Positions 23,171 to 31,529 of a DNA stretch of 36,562 nucleotides are shown piece by piece (position 1 is the first letter of the stretch; each line of letters opens with the position of its first letter). A program made the position numbers and the translations under genes. A model generated the notes under the pieces. The model was not told the DNA's origin and searched no databases. It saw only the letters and a program-made list of their open reading frames with translations. Source of the DNA: Hallerella sp964501065 (GTDB lineage Bacteria > Fibrobacterota > Fibrobacteria > Fibrobacterales > Fibrobacteraceae); contig CAZCRF010000022.1 in assembly GCA_964501065.1 (NCBI GenBank), positions 1-36,562 of the forward strand. The letters run 5' to 3'.

Positions 23171-23719
23171 ATGCACGACATCGACACGGAAAGGTTCGCA
23201 AAGCTGGTGAAGGCCGCCCGGGAGAGCGGGGACAAGTCGTCCCGCGAGCTGGGCCGGTGCGTCGCGACCATCGCGAGGAAGGCGGTGAACTCGGACAACT
23301 TCCGGAACTACACGGAGGACTGGAAGCTGGACATGTTCGGGGACGCGTGCTACGCGATGCTCCGGGGCGTGGACTCCTCCAAGGGCGAGGACGGGCGGAG
23401 GCTCTTCAACTACTTCTACACGGCGGCTTTCAACGCATGCAAGCGGACGGTCAAGCGGATGAAGAGGGTCTCGGACATCCATGCGGAGGCCGTCCTGATG
23501 GGACTGGGGACGGAAGAACCGCTGATCGATGCGAAGCGCAAGGCACTACGCGGCCGCGTGCTGGACATCGGCGCCGAGGACGCCCTGCGGGAAGCCCACC
23601 GGAGACGGCCGAGGCTGCCGGGAATCGTGGAGAAGTCCGTGCGGAGGGCGTTGGCGAGGCTGGACGCGGAGAGAATCGGAAAAATCAAGCAACAGGCGAG
23701 GTTGGACAATGGAAGATGA
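23171..23719 (+). CDS. Sigma-factor-like protein (T4 gp55-like late sigma?)
   Basis: The 182-residue protein begins at ATG 23171, 8 bases after the terminase stop, with AAGGA inside the terminase end. Residues 28-95 look like sigma70 region 2 of phage late sigma factors: an N-terminal helix (VATIARKAV), then NFRNYT, then LDMFGDACYAMLRGVD, SSKGEDG, FNYFYTAAFNACKR. The C-terminal half (110-182) is basic and helical without a clear region 4. It overlaps the portal gene by 11 bases. If real, it would redirect RNA polymerase to phage late promoters. Other readings: a structural accessory protein. Its place amid packaging genes is unusual for a regulator. Confidence 0.55.
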   Translation: MHDIDTERFAKLVKAARESGDKSSRELGRCVATIARKAVNSDNFRNYTEDWKLDMFGDACYAMLRGVDSSKGEDGRRLFNYFYTAAFNACKRTVKRMKRVSDIHAEAVLMGLGTEEPLIDAKRKALRGRVLDIGAEDALREAHRRRPRLPGIVEKSVRRALARLDAERIGKIKQQARLDNGR

Positions 23720-25640
23720 AGAGGAATTGAAGCTCACGGGCGGAGTCCCGGAGGACGACGCGGAATGGGAGCGCGCGGAGGCGGAAGTCATCGAGGAGGT
23801 GAAGAAGTTCGCACGCAGGGCGGCCGAGCACGACAAGGACTTCCACGAGCGGATACGGGCCGACAGGGCGTTCCTCTCCGGCGAGCAGTGGGGCGACTCC
23901 GACAGGAAGAACCGGGGCGACGGACGGGCGCAGATGACGATAAACCTGTGCGGCGTGTTCGTGAACGCAGTCGTGAACCCGTTCTCCGCGAGACCGTTCA
24001 AGTTCAAGGCCGTGCCGAGGGACGCAGCCTTCAACGAGGCGTGCGCGGCGCTCAACGCCCGTCTGACGGAGATTCAGAACGACTTCGCAACGAACGAGTC
24101 CAACGCCATGGGGCTGAGGGACGCCGTGAGCACGGGCATCGGGTTCTGCTATGCGACCGTGGACGAGTCCGACGGGGAGCGACGCATCCGCTACCTGCAC
24201 GTGGAGGACCAGACGATGGTCATCGTGGACCCGGACGCCAAGGGGGTCGCGCTGGAGGAAGCGGAGAGGATAGCCGTGGTGGACTTCATGCCCTACGAGA
24301 CCGCCAAGGGGCGGTTCGGGGACGACATCGTGAAGTACGGGAGGCCGGAGGAAGCCGCCTTGACGGACTTCGGCGGCAGCTGGGAAGTCCCCAAGGACAA
24401 CGTGGCGGTCGTCACCTATTTCCGCAGGGACGGGCACGACGTGGAGTATTTCCGCCTGTGCGGCGACCGCATCGTGGATTACGGGGTCTACGAGGGGCTG
24501 GACCGCCTGCCCGTCTTCGCCTTCACCGGGGAGAGGGCGTGGCTGAAGGACTCCGTCACGTTCACCGGCATCGTCAGGAAGATAAGGGCGGAGCAGAGGA
24601 CGGTCAACTACGCCCAGTCGCAGCTGATAGAGAGGCTCGCGAAGTCGCCCAAGGGGTTCTTCCTCACTCCGACGAGGGCGATAGAGGGGTTCGAGGAGGA
24701 TTACCAGAACGCCGAGTACGGAAACAGCTACATCCTCCGTTACAACGACAGGGACGAGTCCAACAACCCGGTCGCTCCCCCGGCGTTCCTCACCCCGACC
24801 GTGCGCACCGAGGACTTGCAGGGGGCGATAAACGCGGCCATCAACCAGATGAGCGTCGCCACGGGGATCTCCCCGAACGGGATCGTGGAGCAGAACCTCA
24901 CCGACCGGAAGACCGCCACGGAGGTGCTGCTCCGCACCAAGAGTTCGCAGAGCAACGTGTCCAACTACATCTCCCACGCCAAGGAGACCGTCCGGATTTC
25001 GGGGGCGGTCATCGCGCACATGGCGGTGACGCTCTACGGCATAGACCTGCCCAAGGGGGCTTACGACATCGTGGTGGAGGAGGGCTGCGTGTCCCTCACC
25101 AAGATGGAGGAGGACAGGGAGAAGCTGCTCGCCCTCGCGCAAATCGTGCCGGACAACTTCAAGCCCCTCATCTCGCAGAGGCTCGTGTCCAAGCTCGACA
25201 TAGAGGGCGGAAAGGAACTCTCCGACATGCTCTACAACATGCTGCCGCAGGAACTCCGCGGAGGCGTCCCGTCGTGGCAGGAGTGGCAGCAGCAGAACGC
25301 CCAGATGGCGCAGCTGCAACAGCAAGTCCTGCAGCTGACGGAGCAGAACAGGGCGTTGAACGACCAGCTCACGCAGGCGCAGCTCCGCACGAAGACAGAC
25401 CTCATGATGGAGGACAAGCGGTTCGCCCACAACGTCCAGATGCGCATCCTCGACGCCGCGCAGGGCGAGAAGGAGACCGCCCGGAAGGTGCTGCTGGATG
25501 CGAAGAGGGACGAGTTCGAGGCGGAGAAGGAACTCGAAAAGGCGGAAATAGAGGCTCGGGCGGATGTGAAAAAGAAAATCGTCGAGGAGAACGCCCGGAC
25601 GATTTCCGAGGCGGCAAAGGACGCCCCGGAAAATTTCTGA
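23709..25640 (+). CDS. Portal protein, P22 type
   Basis: This 643-residue protein should form the dodecameric portal at the procapsid vertex. Residues 35-110 show the typical start (RIRADRAFLSGEQWGD, then MTINLCGVFVNAVVNPF), 250-420 the core with long helices (IRKIRAEQRTVNYAQSQLIE, and QMSVATGISPNGI), and residues 490-643 a Gln-rich then charged coiled coil (LQQQVLQLTEQNRALNDQ) matching the barrel/crown of P22 portal. It is shorter than the 725-residue P22 protein. ATG 23709 overlaps the sigma-like gene by 11 bases; a longer open frame upstream belongs to another gene's region and is rejected. Confidence 0.88.
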   Translation: MEDEEELKLTGGVPEDDAEWERAEAEVIEEVKKFARRAAEHDKDFHERIRADRAFLSGEQWGDSDRKNRGDGRAQMTINLCGVFVNAVVNPFSARPFKFKAVPRDAAFNEACAALNARLTEIQNDFATNESNAMGLRDAVSTGIGFCYATVDESDGERRIRYLHVEDQTMVIVDPDAKGVALEEAERIAVVDFMPYETAKGRFGDDIVKYGRPEEAALTDFGGSWEVPKDNVAVVTYFRRDGHDVEYFRLCGDRIVDYGVYEGLDRLPVFAFTGERAWLKDSVTFTGIVRKIRAEQRTVNYAQSQLIERLAKSPKGFFLTPTRAIEGFEEDYQNAEYGNSYILRYNDRDESNNPVAPPAFLTPTVRTEDLQGAINAAINQMSVATGISPNGIVEQNLTDRKTATEVLLRTKSSQSNVSNYISHAKETVRISGAVIAHMAVTLYGIDLPKGAYDIVVEEGCVSLTKMEEDREKLLALAQIVPDNFKPLISQRLVSKLDIEGGKELSDMLYNMLPQELRGGVPSWQEWQQQNAQMAQLQQQVLQLTEQNRALNDQLTQAQLRTKTDLMMEDKRFAHNVQMRILDAAQGEKETARKVLLDAKRDEFEAEKELEKAEIEARADVKKKIVEENARTISEAAKDAPENF

Positions 25641-25710
25641 CCCGTTTTGCATTTTGGCCGTCTAAACGATGGACAAGGGAACGCGCCCCACTGCGCGATG
25701 GGAACATCCT

Positions 25711-26589
25711 ATGACCGAAGAAGACAAGTACAAGCAGATAGCAGCCTCGCGGGACGCCGCGGGCGGCTCTGACGCTGGCGGAGTGAAAGAGTCCGACCCG
25801 CAGGACGCAAAGGCCGTGGAGACGGGGGGCGAAGCCCCCAAGGACGAGACGGCGAAACCGAAAGAACCCACGCCCGAAGAGAGGCAGCGGTACGCCTTCG
25901 CGGAGATGCGGCACAAGTTCAAGCGCGAGAACGACGCCTTGAGACGGGAGCTTGCGGAACTGCGACAGAGGCTCGATTCCGCCGCGGAGCCGGACAAGCC
26001 GAAAGGCCGCTCCGACTTCAAGACGGACGCCGATTACGGGGCGTACCTGCGAGACCGGATGGGCGACGACATCTACAACAGGGTCGTGGAGCGCATCGAG
26101 GGGGCGCGCAGTCTGCGGTCGGAAATCGAAGAGACCCGACGCGGCATCGTGGAGAAGCTGAACGGGGACGCACCCGGATTCGGGACGAAGCTCATGGCCG
26201 AGATGGAAGACCCGGAATCCGAGTTCCACGCATTGTTGCAAGACAAACGCGGGGACGCCATCGCGGAAGCCGTCAGAGACAGCAAGTACAGGGCGGACAT
26301 CCTCGCCGTGCTGTACAGCAACACGGACCGATTCCGCGGCTTGCTGGAGATGACCCCCGAACGGCAGAAGTTCCAGATATTCCAGCTGGAACAGACCCTC
26401 GAACGGCTCAACGCGGAACGGGCGGCGAAGGCCAAGGCGGACGAAGCCCGCAAGCGTCAGGCGGAAGCGATGCCGACGGCGGGGGCTTTCGGGATGAACG
26501 GAAACGGAAACACGGGCATCGGCGGCATGTCCGCTACCGAAAGGGTCAAGCGGTACAAGGCCGAGATGCGCAAGAACGGAATCATCTAA
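25711..26589 (+). CDS. Scaffolding protein, P22 gp8-like
   Basis: This 292-residue protein is acidic and low-complexity at its N-terminus (residues 1-60) and then helical: a long coil at 56-90, an extended middle, and a charged helix at 225-255. The C-terminal end ATERVKRYKAEMRKNGII is a basic helix, like the coat-binding end of P22 scaffold. An ATG at 25669 would add 14 residues; neither start has a good ribosome site, so the choice is uncertain. Its place directly between portal and coat genes supports the role. It would leave or be degraded after assembly. Confidence 0.8.
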   Translation: MTEEDKYKQIAASRDAAGGSDAGGVKESDPQDAKAVETGGEAPKDETAKPKEPTPEERQRYAFAEMRHKFKRENDALRRELAELRQRLDSAAEPDKPKGRSDFKTDADYGAYLRDRMGDDIYNRVVERIEGARSLRSEIEETRRGIVEKLNGDAPGFGTKLMAEMEDPESEFHALLQDKRGDAIAEAVRDSKYRADILAVLYSNTDRFRGLLEMTPERQKFQIFQLEQTLERLNAERAAKAKADEARKRQAEAMPTAGAFGMNGNGNTGIGGMSATERVKRYKAEMRKNGII

Positions 26590-26604
26590 CAGGAGGACAC
26601 CCAT

Positions 26605-27885
26605 ATGGCAGTGTTCAACGGAAACCTCACGGCGGCGAAACAGGAACTGGTCGACCGCCTCAACGCGAAAATTTCAACATCCATCCCCTTCATCCAGAAG
26701 AGGGTGAACCTCGGCCGCGGACTCGTGACCAAGGGCAACCGGCAGCACGGAGTGATGCAGTTCTACGTACCGGCGGCCGGCAACGCCAAGGTCGGGCAGC
26801 TCACCTACCCGGTGGGCACGAACCCCTACCCCACCTCGGCAATCGACCTCACGGGGCGTTCCCGCAACTCCTCGTTCTGGAAGAAGGAATGCTATGCCCA
26901 GAACGCCTCGGACATCCTCGAATACTCCAACTTCGAGGAAATCTTCATGCTCGCCGACTACAAGGAGGACTTCGTGAAGCCCCGCGGCCAGCGCATGGCG
27001 CACGAGATCGAACGGGACATCGTGAACCGCAACTGGTGCAAGGCCGGGGGCGCAATCGTCTCCGACTCGGCGGACTTCCTCGCCCTCTCCCGCGCATCCG
27101 CGGAACTCCAGAGCGTCAAGGCCACCGGGGACTGGACGGGGTACATCTCCCCGATGCTCCACAGCTACCTCGCCACCTCGCCTCTCCGCATGGACTTCCA
27201 CGCCCCCGACGCACGCATCGAGCAGATGTACGGCAAGGCCTCCATCGGGGTCTTCGCAAACGTGGACTGGGTCTCCGAGCCGTTCATGCCCGTCTTCACC
27301 GCCGGGGACGCTTGGGGCGACTCCGCCAAGGTCGCCGAGGCCGTCACCGAACAGGGGGCGACCAAGCTCAAGCTCACGGTCGCGAGCGGGGCGAAAATCG
27401 CCAAGGGCACGCCTTTCACCGTGGAAGGGCTGAACGAAGTCACGATGAGCGGGGTCAAGCAGAACTACCTGAAGAAGCTCATCGTACAGGAGGATGCGAC
27501 GGCCGAAGGGACTTCCGTCACCGTCACGGTGCTGCCTCTCTACTTCAACTCCGACGACGGCTACACCAACACGGCCTGGATCGAAAACGCGGACGGCTCA
27601 GTCGGCATCCCTGCGGACGCCAAGGCGACGATGCTCGTGGAAGGCGGGGCGGATTACTACGTGGGACTGGTCCGGGATGCGGACGCCTTCAACTGGACTC
27701 CGTTCGAGTTCCCCGAACTCCTCGCCCTCGACAACTCCACGTCCTCCACGGACGAACTCACCATCCAGCTCGCCGCCGGGGGCGAAATCCTCCAACGCAC
27801 GAACGTGATGCGCATGGACTGCCCCTACTTCGGGGACATCGTGGACGAACGCGCCGTGCGGACCCTCTTCGTGAAGTGCCCGTGA
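26605..27885 (+). CDS. Major capsid (coat) protein, P22 gp5-like
   Basis: This 426-residue protein is almost the same length as P22 coat (430). The N-terminal half has the HK97-fold signals (ASDILEYSNFEEIFMLADYK, EIERDIVNRNW). Residues 230-345 (SAKVAEAVTEQGATKLKLTV onward) form a beta-rich inserted domain like the P22 I-domain, with FTVEGLNEV and VTVTVLPLYFN as strands. The ATG follows a strong AGGAGG. A strong hairpin terminator comes right after the gene, which would keep coat expression high compared with downstream genes. The identification rests on size, context and the I-domain pattern. Confidence 0.88.
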   Translation: MAVFNGNLTAAKQELVDRLNAKISTSIPFIQKRVNLGRGLVTKGNRQHGVMQFYVPAAGNAKVGQLTYPVGTNPYPTSAIDLTGRSRNSSFWKKECYAQNASDILEYSNFEEIFMLADYKEDFVKPRGQRMAHEIERDIVNRNWCKAGGAIVSDSADFLALSRASAELQSVKATGDWTGYISPMLHSYLATSPLRMDFHAPDARIEQMYGKASIGVFANVDWVSEPFMPVFTAGDAWGDSAKVAEAVTEQGATKLKLTVASGAKIAKGTPFTVEGLNEVTMSGVKQNYLKKLIVQEDATAEGTSVTVTVLPLYFNSDDGYTNTAWIENADGSVGIPADAKATMLVEGGADYYVGLVRDADAFNWTPFEFPELLALDNSTSSTDELTIQLAAGGEILQRTNVMRMDCPYFGDIVDERAVRTLFVKCP

Positions 27886-27914
27886 GCATTCCCTTGCCGT
27901 AGGGACAAAAGACG

Positions 27915-27947
27915 GGCGGGGGGCTAAGTCCAGCCCCTCGCCTTTTT
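27915..27947 (+). terminator. Intrinsic terminator after the coat gene
   Basis: GGCGGGGGGCT (27915-27925) pairs with AGCCCCTCGCC (27932-27942), 11 bases with one G-U, across a six-base loop, followed by TTTTT. The ribosome site AAAAGGAG of the next gene is immediately downstream. Confidence 0.85.
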
Positions 27948-27962
27948 GAAAAGGAGACTCGG

Positions 27963-28658
27963 ATGAACGCCATACAGATAGTGCGGGACGGCTACTCGTA
28001 TGCCGGGATATGCCCGACGGGACAGCCGCTCAACGCAGACATGAGCCGCGAGGGGTTGGGGTTCCTCAACGAGCTGCTCTACCGTTGGAACATGGACAAC
28101 TACTTCCCGTTCACGCTGAACACGGTGGACGCAGACATCGACGGTGTCGGGGAGGCGGAAATCTCCCCGGACTCGGACACTTTCAAGGGGGAGACCCCCG
28201 CATTCATCCAGAAGTGCTTCTGGCGGAACGGGAGCGTGTGGGAGCCGTTGCGCAGGGTATCCTACGAGAACATCTGGGAACGCCGCTCCACGGGCGAGCT
28301 GCCCACGTTCTACGCTTTCACCCACGACCAGGACGCCAAGGGGCGCATCTACTTCGACTGCGAGCGCGGACGCTTCAAGTGCCGGGTCATCTACAACAGG
28401 GTCATCCCCGAGATGGGCTACAACGACGCGCTGAACGCCCCGAAGCAGTATGTCCAGCTGCTGAAATACGGGGTGGCGGTCAAGTGCTGCATCCGCTACG
28501 GTCTTCCCGCCGACGTGCGCTCCGGCATCGAATCGGAACGGGACTCCATCCTCAACGCCATCAAGAAGGCGAACCAGTTCAAGCACGAGGTGAACCTCGG
28601 CGGGCGTTCGGGATTCCGTTCCCCGGCCGAACTCGTGAACGGGGCGTACAGGATATGA
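27963..28658 (+). CDS. Head-tail adaptor, P22 gp4-like
   Basis: This 231-residue protein follows AAAAGGAG. Its first part (MNAIQIVRDGYSYAGICPTG, then EGLGFLNELLYRWNMDN) resembles the N-terminus of P22 gp4-type tail accessory factors that close the portal and receive gp10. A middle beta-rich section (FYAFTHDQDAKGRIYFD) and C-terminal helices (IESERDSILNAIKKANQFKH) fit the same fold. It overlaps the gp10-like gene as ATGA (28655-28658). Some P22 gp4 proteins have peptidoglycan-hydrolase activity; no catalytic motif is evident here. Confidence 0.75.
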   Translation: MNAIQIVRDGYSYAGICPTGQPLNADMSREGLGFLNELLYRWNMDNYFPFTLNTVDADIDGVGEAEISPDSDTFKGETPAFIQKCFWRNGSVWEPLRRVSYENIWERRSTGELPTFYAFTHDQDAKGRIYFDCERGRFKCRVIYNRVIPEMGYNDALNAPKQYVQLLKYGVAVKCCIRYGLPADVRSGIESERDSILNAIKKANQFKHEVNLGGRSGFRSPAELVNGAYRI

Positions 28659-30382
28659 AGCGGTCGCGCCTGTTGAACTCCGTGGTGGGCGGCTCTTACG
28701 AGGCGGACGAGCGCATCGCCGGGAACGCCGTGTCCGTGAACCTATACTCGGAAAAGGCGGAGGACGCATCGGGGGGGACTTACTTCACCGCGGCCCTGCG
28801 TTCCGTGCCGGGGGAACGCACCGTCCTTTCGGAACTCGACGGAGACGACCCTAGCGGACAGGGCTGCCGGGGGATGTTCACCGCTTCCGACGACACGCTC
28901 TTCGCAGCGTTCGGGAAGAGGGTTCTCCGCATCCGCAGGGACGGGGCTTCGGGAAAGTTCACGTCGGAGACGGTGTACACGCAGGAGGCGGAGACCGTGG
29001 GGCGCGTGAAGTTCTGCGAGACGGGAGGCGTGAACTCGTGGGTCTGCTGGATAGACGGCACGGACACAGTCAAGGCGTATCCGCTCGAGCCGCGCAAGGT
29101 GGAGGCGGAAGTCCCCGTGAAGTTCAAGACCCCCGTGCGAGTCTACCTCACGGCGGACAACGTGGAGAACAACACCGAGACGAACGTCTCCCCCACGTCC
29201 ATCAAGAGCCTCTCCGGCTGCATCTGCGTGAACGACCCGGAGAACGACACGTGGTACTACACGGACGCATACATCCTGGGAGGGACTGGGCTGACCCGCG
29301 AAATCTACGACCTAGACGGGGACGGCAACGTCCAATACGAGGACGGCTCGTACAAGGTCAAGACGAGGGAGGTCTCGCTGCTCGCGGAGGACCCGTCCTC
29401 CCACACGGCCTACCTGTGGCTCGACAGGTATTCCAAGCCCCGTTGGCAGACTGCGGAATACGCGGCGGACAGCGTGACGGCGTTCGCCCGTTGCGGGGAC
29501 TTCCTCGTGGCGTTCGGGCCGAAGTCCATGCAGGTCTATTCGCAACAGACCAGCACGGACGCGCAGGGGTTCTCCGGCATGGCGTTCAGTTCGGCAGGCA
29601 GGAACGTCCGCGACACGGGCGTGAGGGAGGCGGAGACGGTCGTCGAAATCGGGGGCAAGGCCGTATTCCTAGGCAGCGCGGGGGTCGGGGAACGCTCCGT
29701 GTGGAGCACCGACGGGGGCGCGCCCGTCCGCATCTCCACGAACGCCATCGAACGGGAGTTCCAGGGGCGCGACCTGTCGGACTCGTACGCCCTCGGATAC
29801 TCCGACAACGGCCACCAGTTCTACTGCCTCACCGTCCCCTCCCTCCGCAAGACCTTCTGCTACGACTTCTCCACGAGGCAGTGGCACAACCGCAGCACGC
29901 GCGACAGGCTCGGACGGGACGTGGAATGGTGGGCGGCGTTCGCAGCGGAAATCGGCGGCGAGACGGCCCTATCCGGGGTCGGTGTCTGCAAGGTGGCGGT
30001 GCTCGACAGGGACAAGTTCGACGATTACGAGGGCGAACCCATCGTCAAGAGGCGCACCGCGCCGATACTGATGAACGACTACTCCCCGTTCGTGGTGAAC
30101 GACGTGCAGCTCCTGTGGAACACGGGGTCGTCCAAGGACACGGACAACTCCTCCGGGGCGAGGGACCCCGTGGTGATGATGGACGTGAGCACCGACGGCG
30201 GCAACACATTCGGGAACGAACGCTGGGCGACCGGAGGGAGGGTCGGGCGGTACTCCCACCGCTCGGTTTGGTACGGCGTGGGGATGGGCACGCTCTTCGT
30301 GCTGAGGTTCACCATATCCGACCGCGTGAACGTGGTCATCACGGGGGCGAAGGTGTCCTTCACTCCCTGCTCGCATTTCTGA
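28655..30382 (+). CDS. Packaged-DNA stabilisation protein, P22 gp10-like
   Basis: This 575-residue protein starts in the overlap with the adaptor gene. It opens MKRSRLLNSVVGGSYEADER and GNAVSVNLYSE, then is beta-rich with repeated Trp/Tyr patches (for example YLWLDRYSKPRWQTAEYAAD, LGYSDNGHQFYCLTVP, CYDFSTRQWHNRSTRD), typical of the beta-propeller-like gp10 family. P22 gp10 is 472 residues, so this one is longer. It would form a ring after gp4 and hold the packaged DNA. It ends 12 bases before the TTG of the next gene. Confidence 0.8.
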   Translation: MKRSRLLNSVVGGSYEADERIAGNAVSVNLYSEKAEDASGGTYFTAALRSVPGERTVLSELDGDDPSGQGCRGMFTASDDTLFAAFGKRVLRIRRDGASGKFTSETVYTQEAETVGRVKFCETGGVNSWVCWIDGTDTVKAYPLEPRKVEAEVPVKFKTPVRVYLTADNVENNTETNVSPTSIKSLSGCICVNDPENDTWYYTDAYILGGTGLTREIYDLDGDGNVQYEDGSYKVKTREVSLLAEDPSSHTAYLWLDRYSKPRWQTAEYAADSVTAFARCGDFLVAFGPKSMQVYSQQTSTDAQGFSGMAFSSAGRNVRDTGVREAETVVEIGGKAVFLGSAGVGERSVWSTDGGAPVRISTNAIEREFQGRDLSDSYALGYSDNGHQFYCLTVPSLRKTFCYDFSTRQWHNRSTRDRLGRDVEWWAAFAAEIGGETALSGVGVCKVAVLDRDKFDDYEGEPIVKRRTAPILMNDYSPFVVNDVQLLWNTGSSKDTDNSSGARDPVVMMDVSTDGGNTFGNERWATGGRVGRYSHRSVWYGVGMGTLFVLRFTISDRVNVVITGAKVSFTPCSHF

Positions 30383-30393
30383 AGGAGGCCGCA

Positions 30394-30711
30394 TTGATCC
30401 GCATAGATTCGAACGTTTCAAGCTTCAAGCCGTTCGTGGAAGCCCTGAGGGGCGAGCACGGGACGGTGGAGAAGTCCAACGGGGTCAAGGTGCTGATGCT
30501 CGGAAGGCTCGTCCTCTTCTGGGGGGCTTTCGGGGACTCGGCCGCCACGGTGGAGATTCCGCCGCAACCAGTGCGCTTCCCCCTGTTCTTCGCGGGGGAC
30601 GACTCGGCGGCGGCAATCGTGGTCGAACCCGGCAAGGGGTTCGCGGAAGTCCCGGAGGCGGTGAAGGGCAAGAGGTTCATCGTCTTGGGATTCGCGGAAC
30701 TAAACACTTAG
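30394..30711 (+). CDS. Small hypothetical structural protein (105 aa)
   Basis: The start is TTG 30394, six bases after AAGGAGG just past the gp10-like stop. The 105-residue product is beta-rich (VKVLMLGRLVLFWGAF, then VRFPLFFAGDDSAAAIVVEP) and not coiled-coil, so it is not an obvious gp26 tail needle. The family is not recognised. A similar small beta-rich protein may decorate the tail or fibre base. It sits in the tail-assembly interval between gp10-like and ejection proteins. Confidence 0.65.
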   Translation: MIRIDSNVSSFKPFVEALRGEHGTVEKSNGVKVLMLGRLVLFWGAFGDSAATVEIPPQPVRFPLFFAGDDSAAAIVVEPGKGFAEVPEAVKGKRFIVLGFAELNT

Positions 30712-30729
30712 AAAAAAGGAGATTTTGAC

Positions 30730-31521
30730 ATGGACGCAGGAACTGGCGCAACGACGGGCGCGGCGACCGGAGCGGCTATCGGCTCGGTCGTCCCCGGGAT
30801 AGGCACGGCAATCGGGGGCGTGGCTGGCGGACTCACGGGACTCGTCGGAGGCCTTTGGAGCGAATCCAACACCCGCAAGGCGAAAAGGAACGCCATAAAC
30901 CAAGCCATAAAGACTTTGGAGAACACGGAGGGCTACGCGGACCAGATGCTCGCAAACGGGAGCGGCATCCTGTCCGACCAGCTCTCCTCGGCGAACGGGC
31001 TGTTCGGCAGCACCGAGGACGTGGCGGCAGCGCTCAAGGCCGCGCAGGACAAGGTCAACGCCCTCTCCCCGTACGAAGCGTCGGAATTCAACTACGGGAA
31101 GTCCATCGAGGACTTCTACGACCCGGCATTCCAACTCTCGGTGAACACGGCCAACGACGCAATCAATTCCTCGCAGGCGTTGGGGGGCAACCTGTTCTCA
31201 TCGGACACGGCGAACAAGATAGCCGCGCAGAACCAAGTGCTCGCCTCGCAGATGTACCGCGACGCCCTCTCCGCATACAACACGGACAAGGGATTGGAAC
31301 AGTCCATCTGGCAGGGGAACGAGAATGCGAAACAGGCGGCGGTGAATTCCGCATCCAACCTAGCCAACATGCAGTACGGGATGGCGAGCGACTCGGCTTC
31401 CAACCTGTCGGCGGCGAACAACAGCTATTACCAGAACCTGCTCAACCTGTCCAACTCCTACTGGGGCGACAAGAGCGACTACTGGGCGAACATAGCCAAC
31501 CTGCAAGCGCAGAAATACTGA
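30730..31521 (+). CDS. Ejection (DNA-transfer) protein, P22 gp7-like
   Basis: This 263-residue protein is preceded by AAAAAAGGAG. Residues 4-42 are a Gly/Ala repeat (GATTGAATGAAIGSVVPGIG and GGVAGGLTGLVGG), a glycine-zipper-like helix that can cross or insert in membranes. The rest is helical, Asn/Ser/Gln-rich (LENTEGYADQMLANGSG, NLANMQYGMASD), as in virion proteins injected with the DNA. Position after gp10-like gene matches gp7 of P22. It would leave the particle to build the genome conduit across the envelope. Confidence 0.72.
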   Translation: MDAGTGATTGAATGAAIGSVVPGIGTAIGGVAGGLTGLVGGLWSESNTRKAKRNAINQAIKTLENTEGYADQMLANGSGILSDQLSSANGLFGSTEDVAAALKAAQDKVNALSPYEASEFNYGKSIEDFYDPAFQLSVNTANDAINSSQALGGNLFSSDTANKIAAQNQVLASQMYRDALSAYNTDKGLEQSIWQGNENAKQAAVNSASNLANMQYGMASDSASNLSAANNSYYQNLLNLSNSYWGDKSDYWANIANLQAQKY

Positions 31522-31529
31522 GGCGGATT

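Noticed and set aside
23685..25652. Long antisense frame opposite the portal gene
   Set aside because: It mirrors the portal gene, has no start signal and no protein-like composition.
28010..28654. Upstream extension of the gp10-like frame through the gp4-like gene
   Set aside because: The extension is a shadow of the gp4-like gene; the ATG at 28655 overlaps that gene's stop and gives a normal family start.
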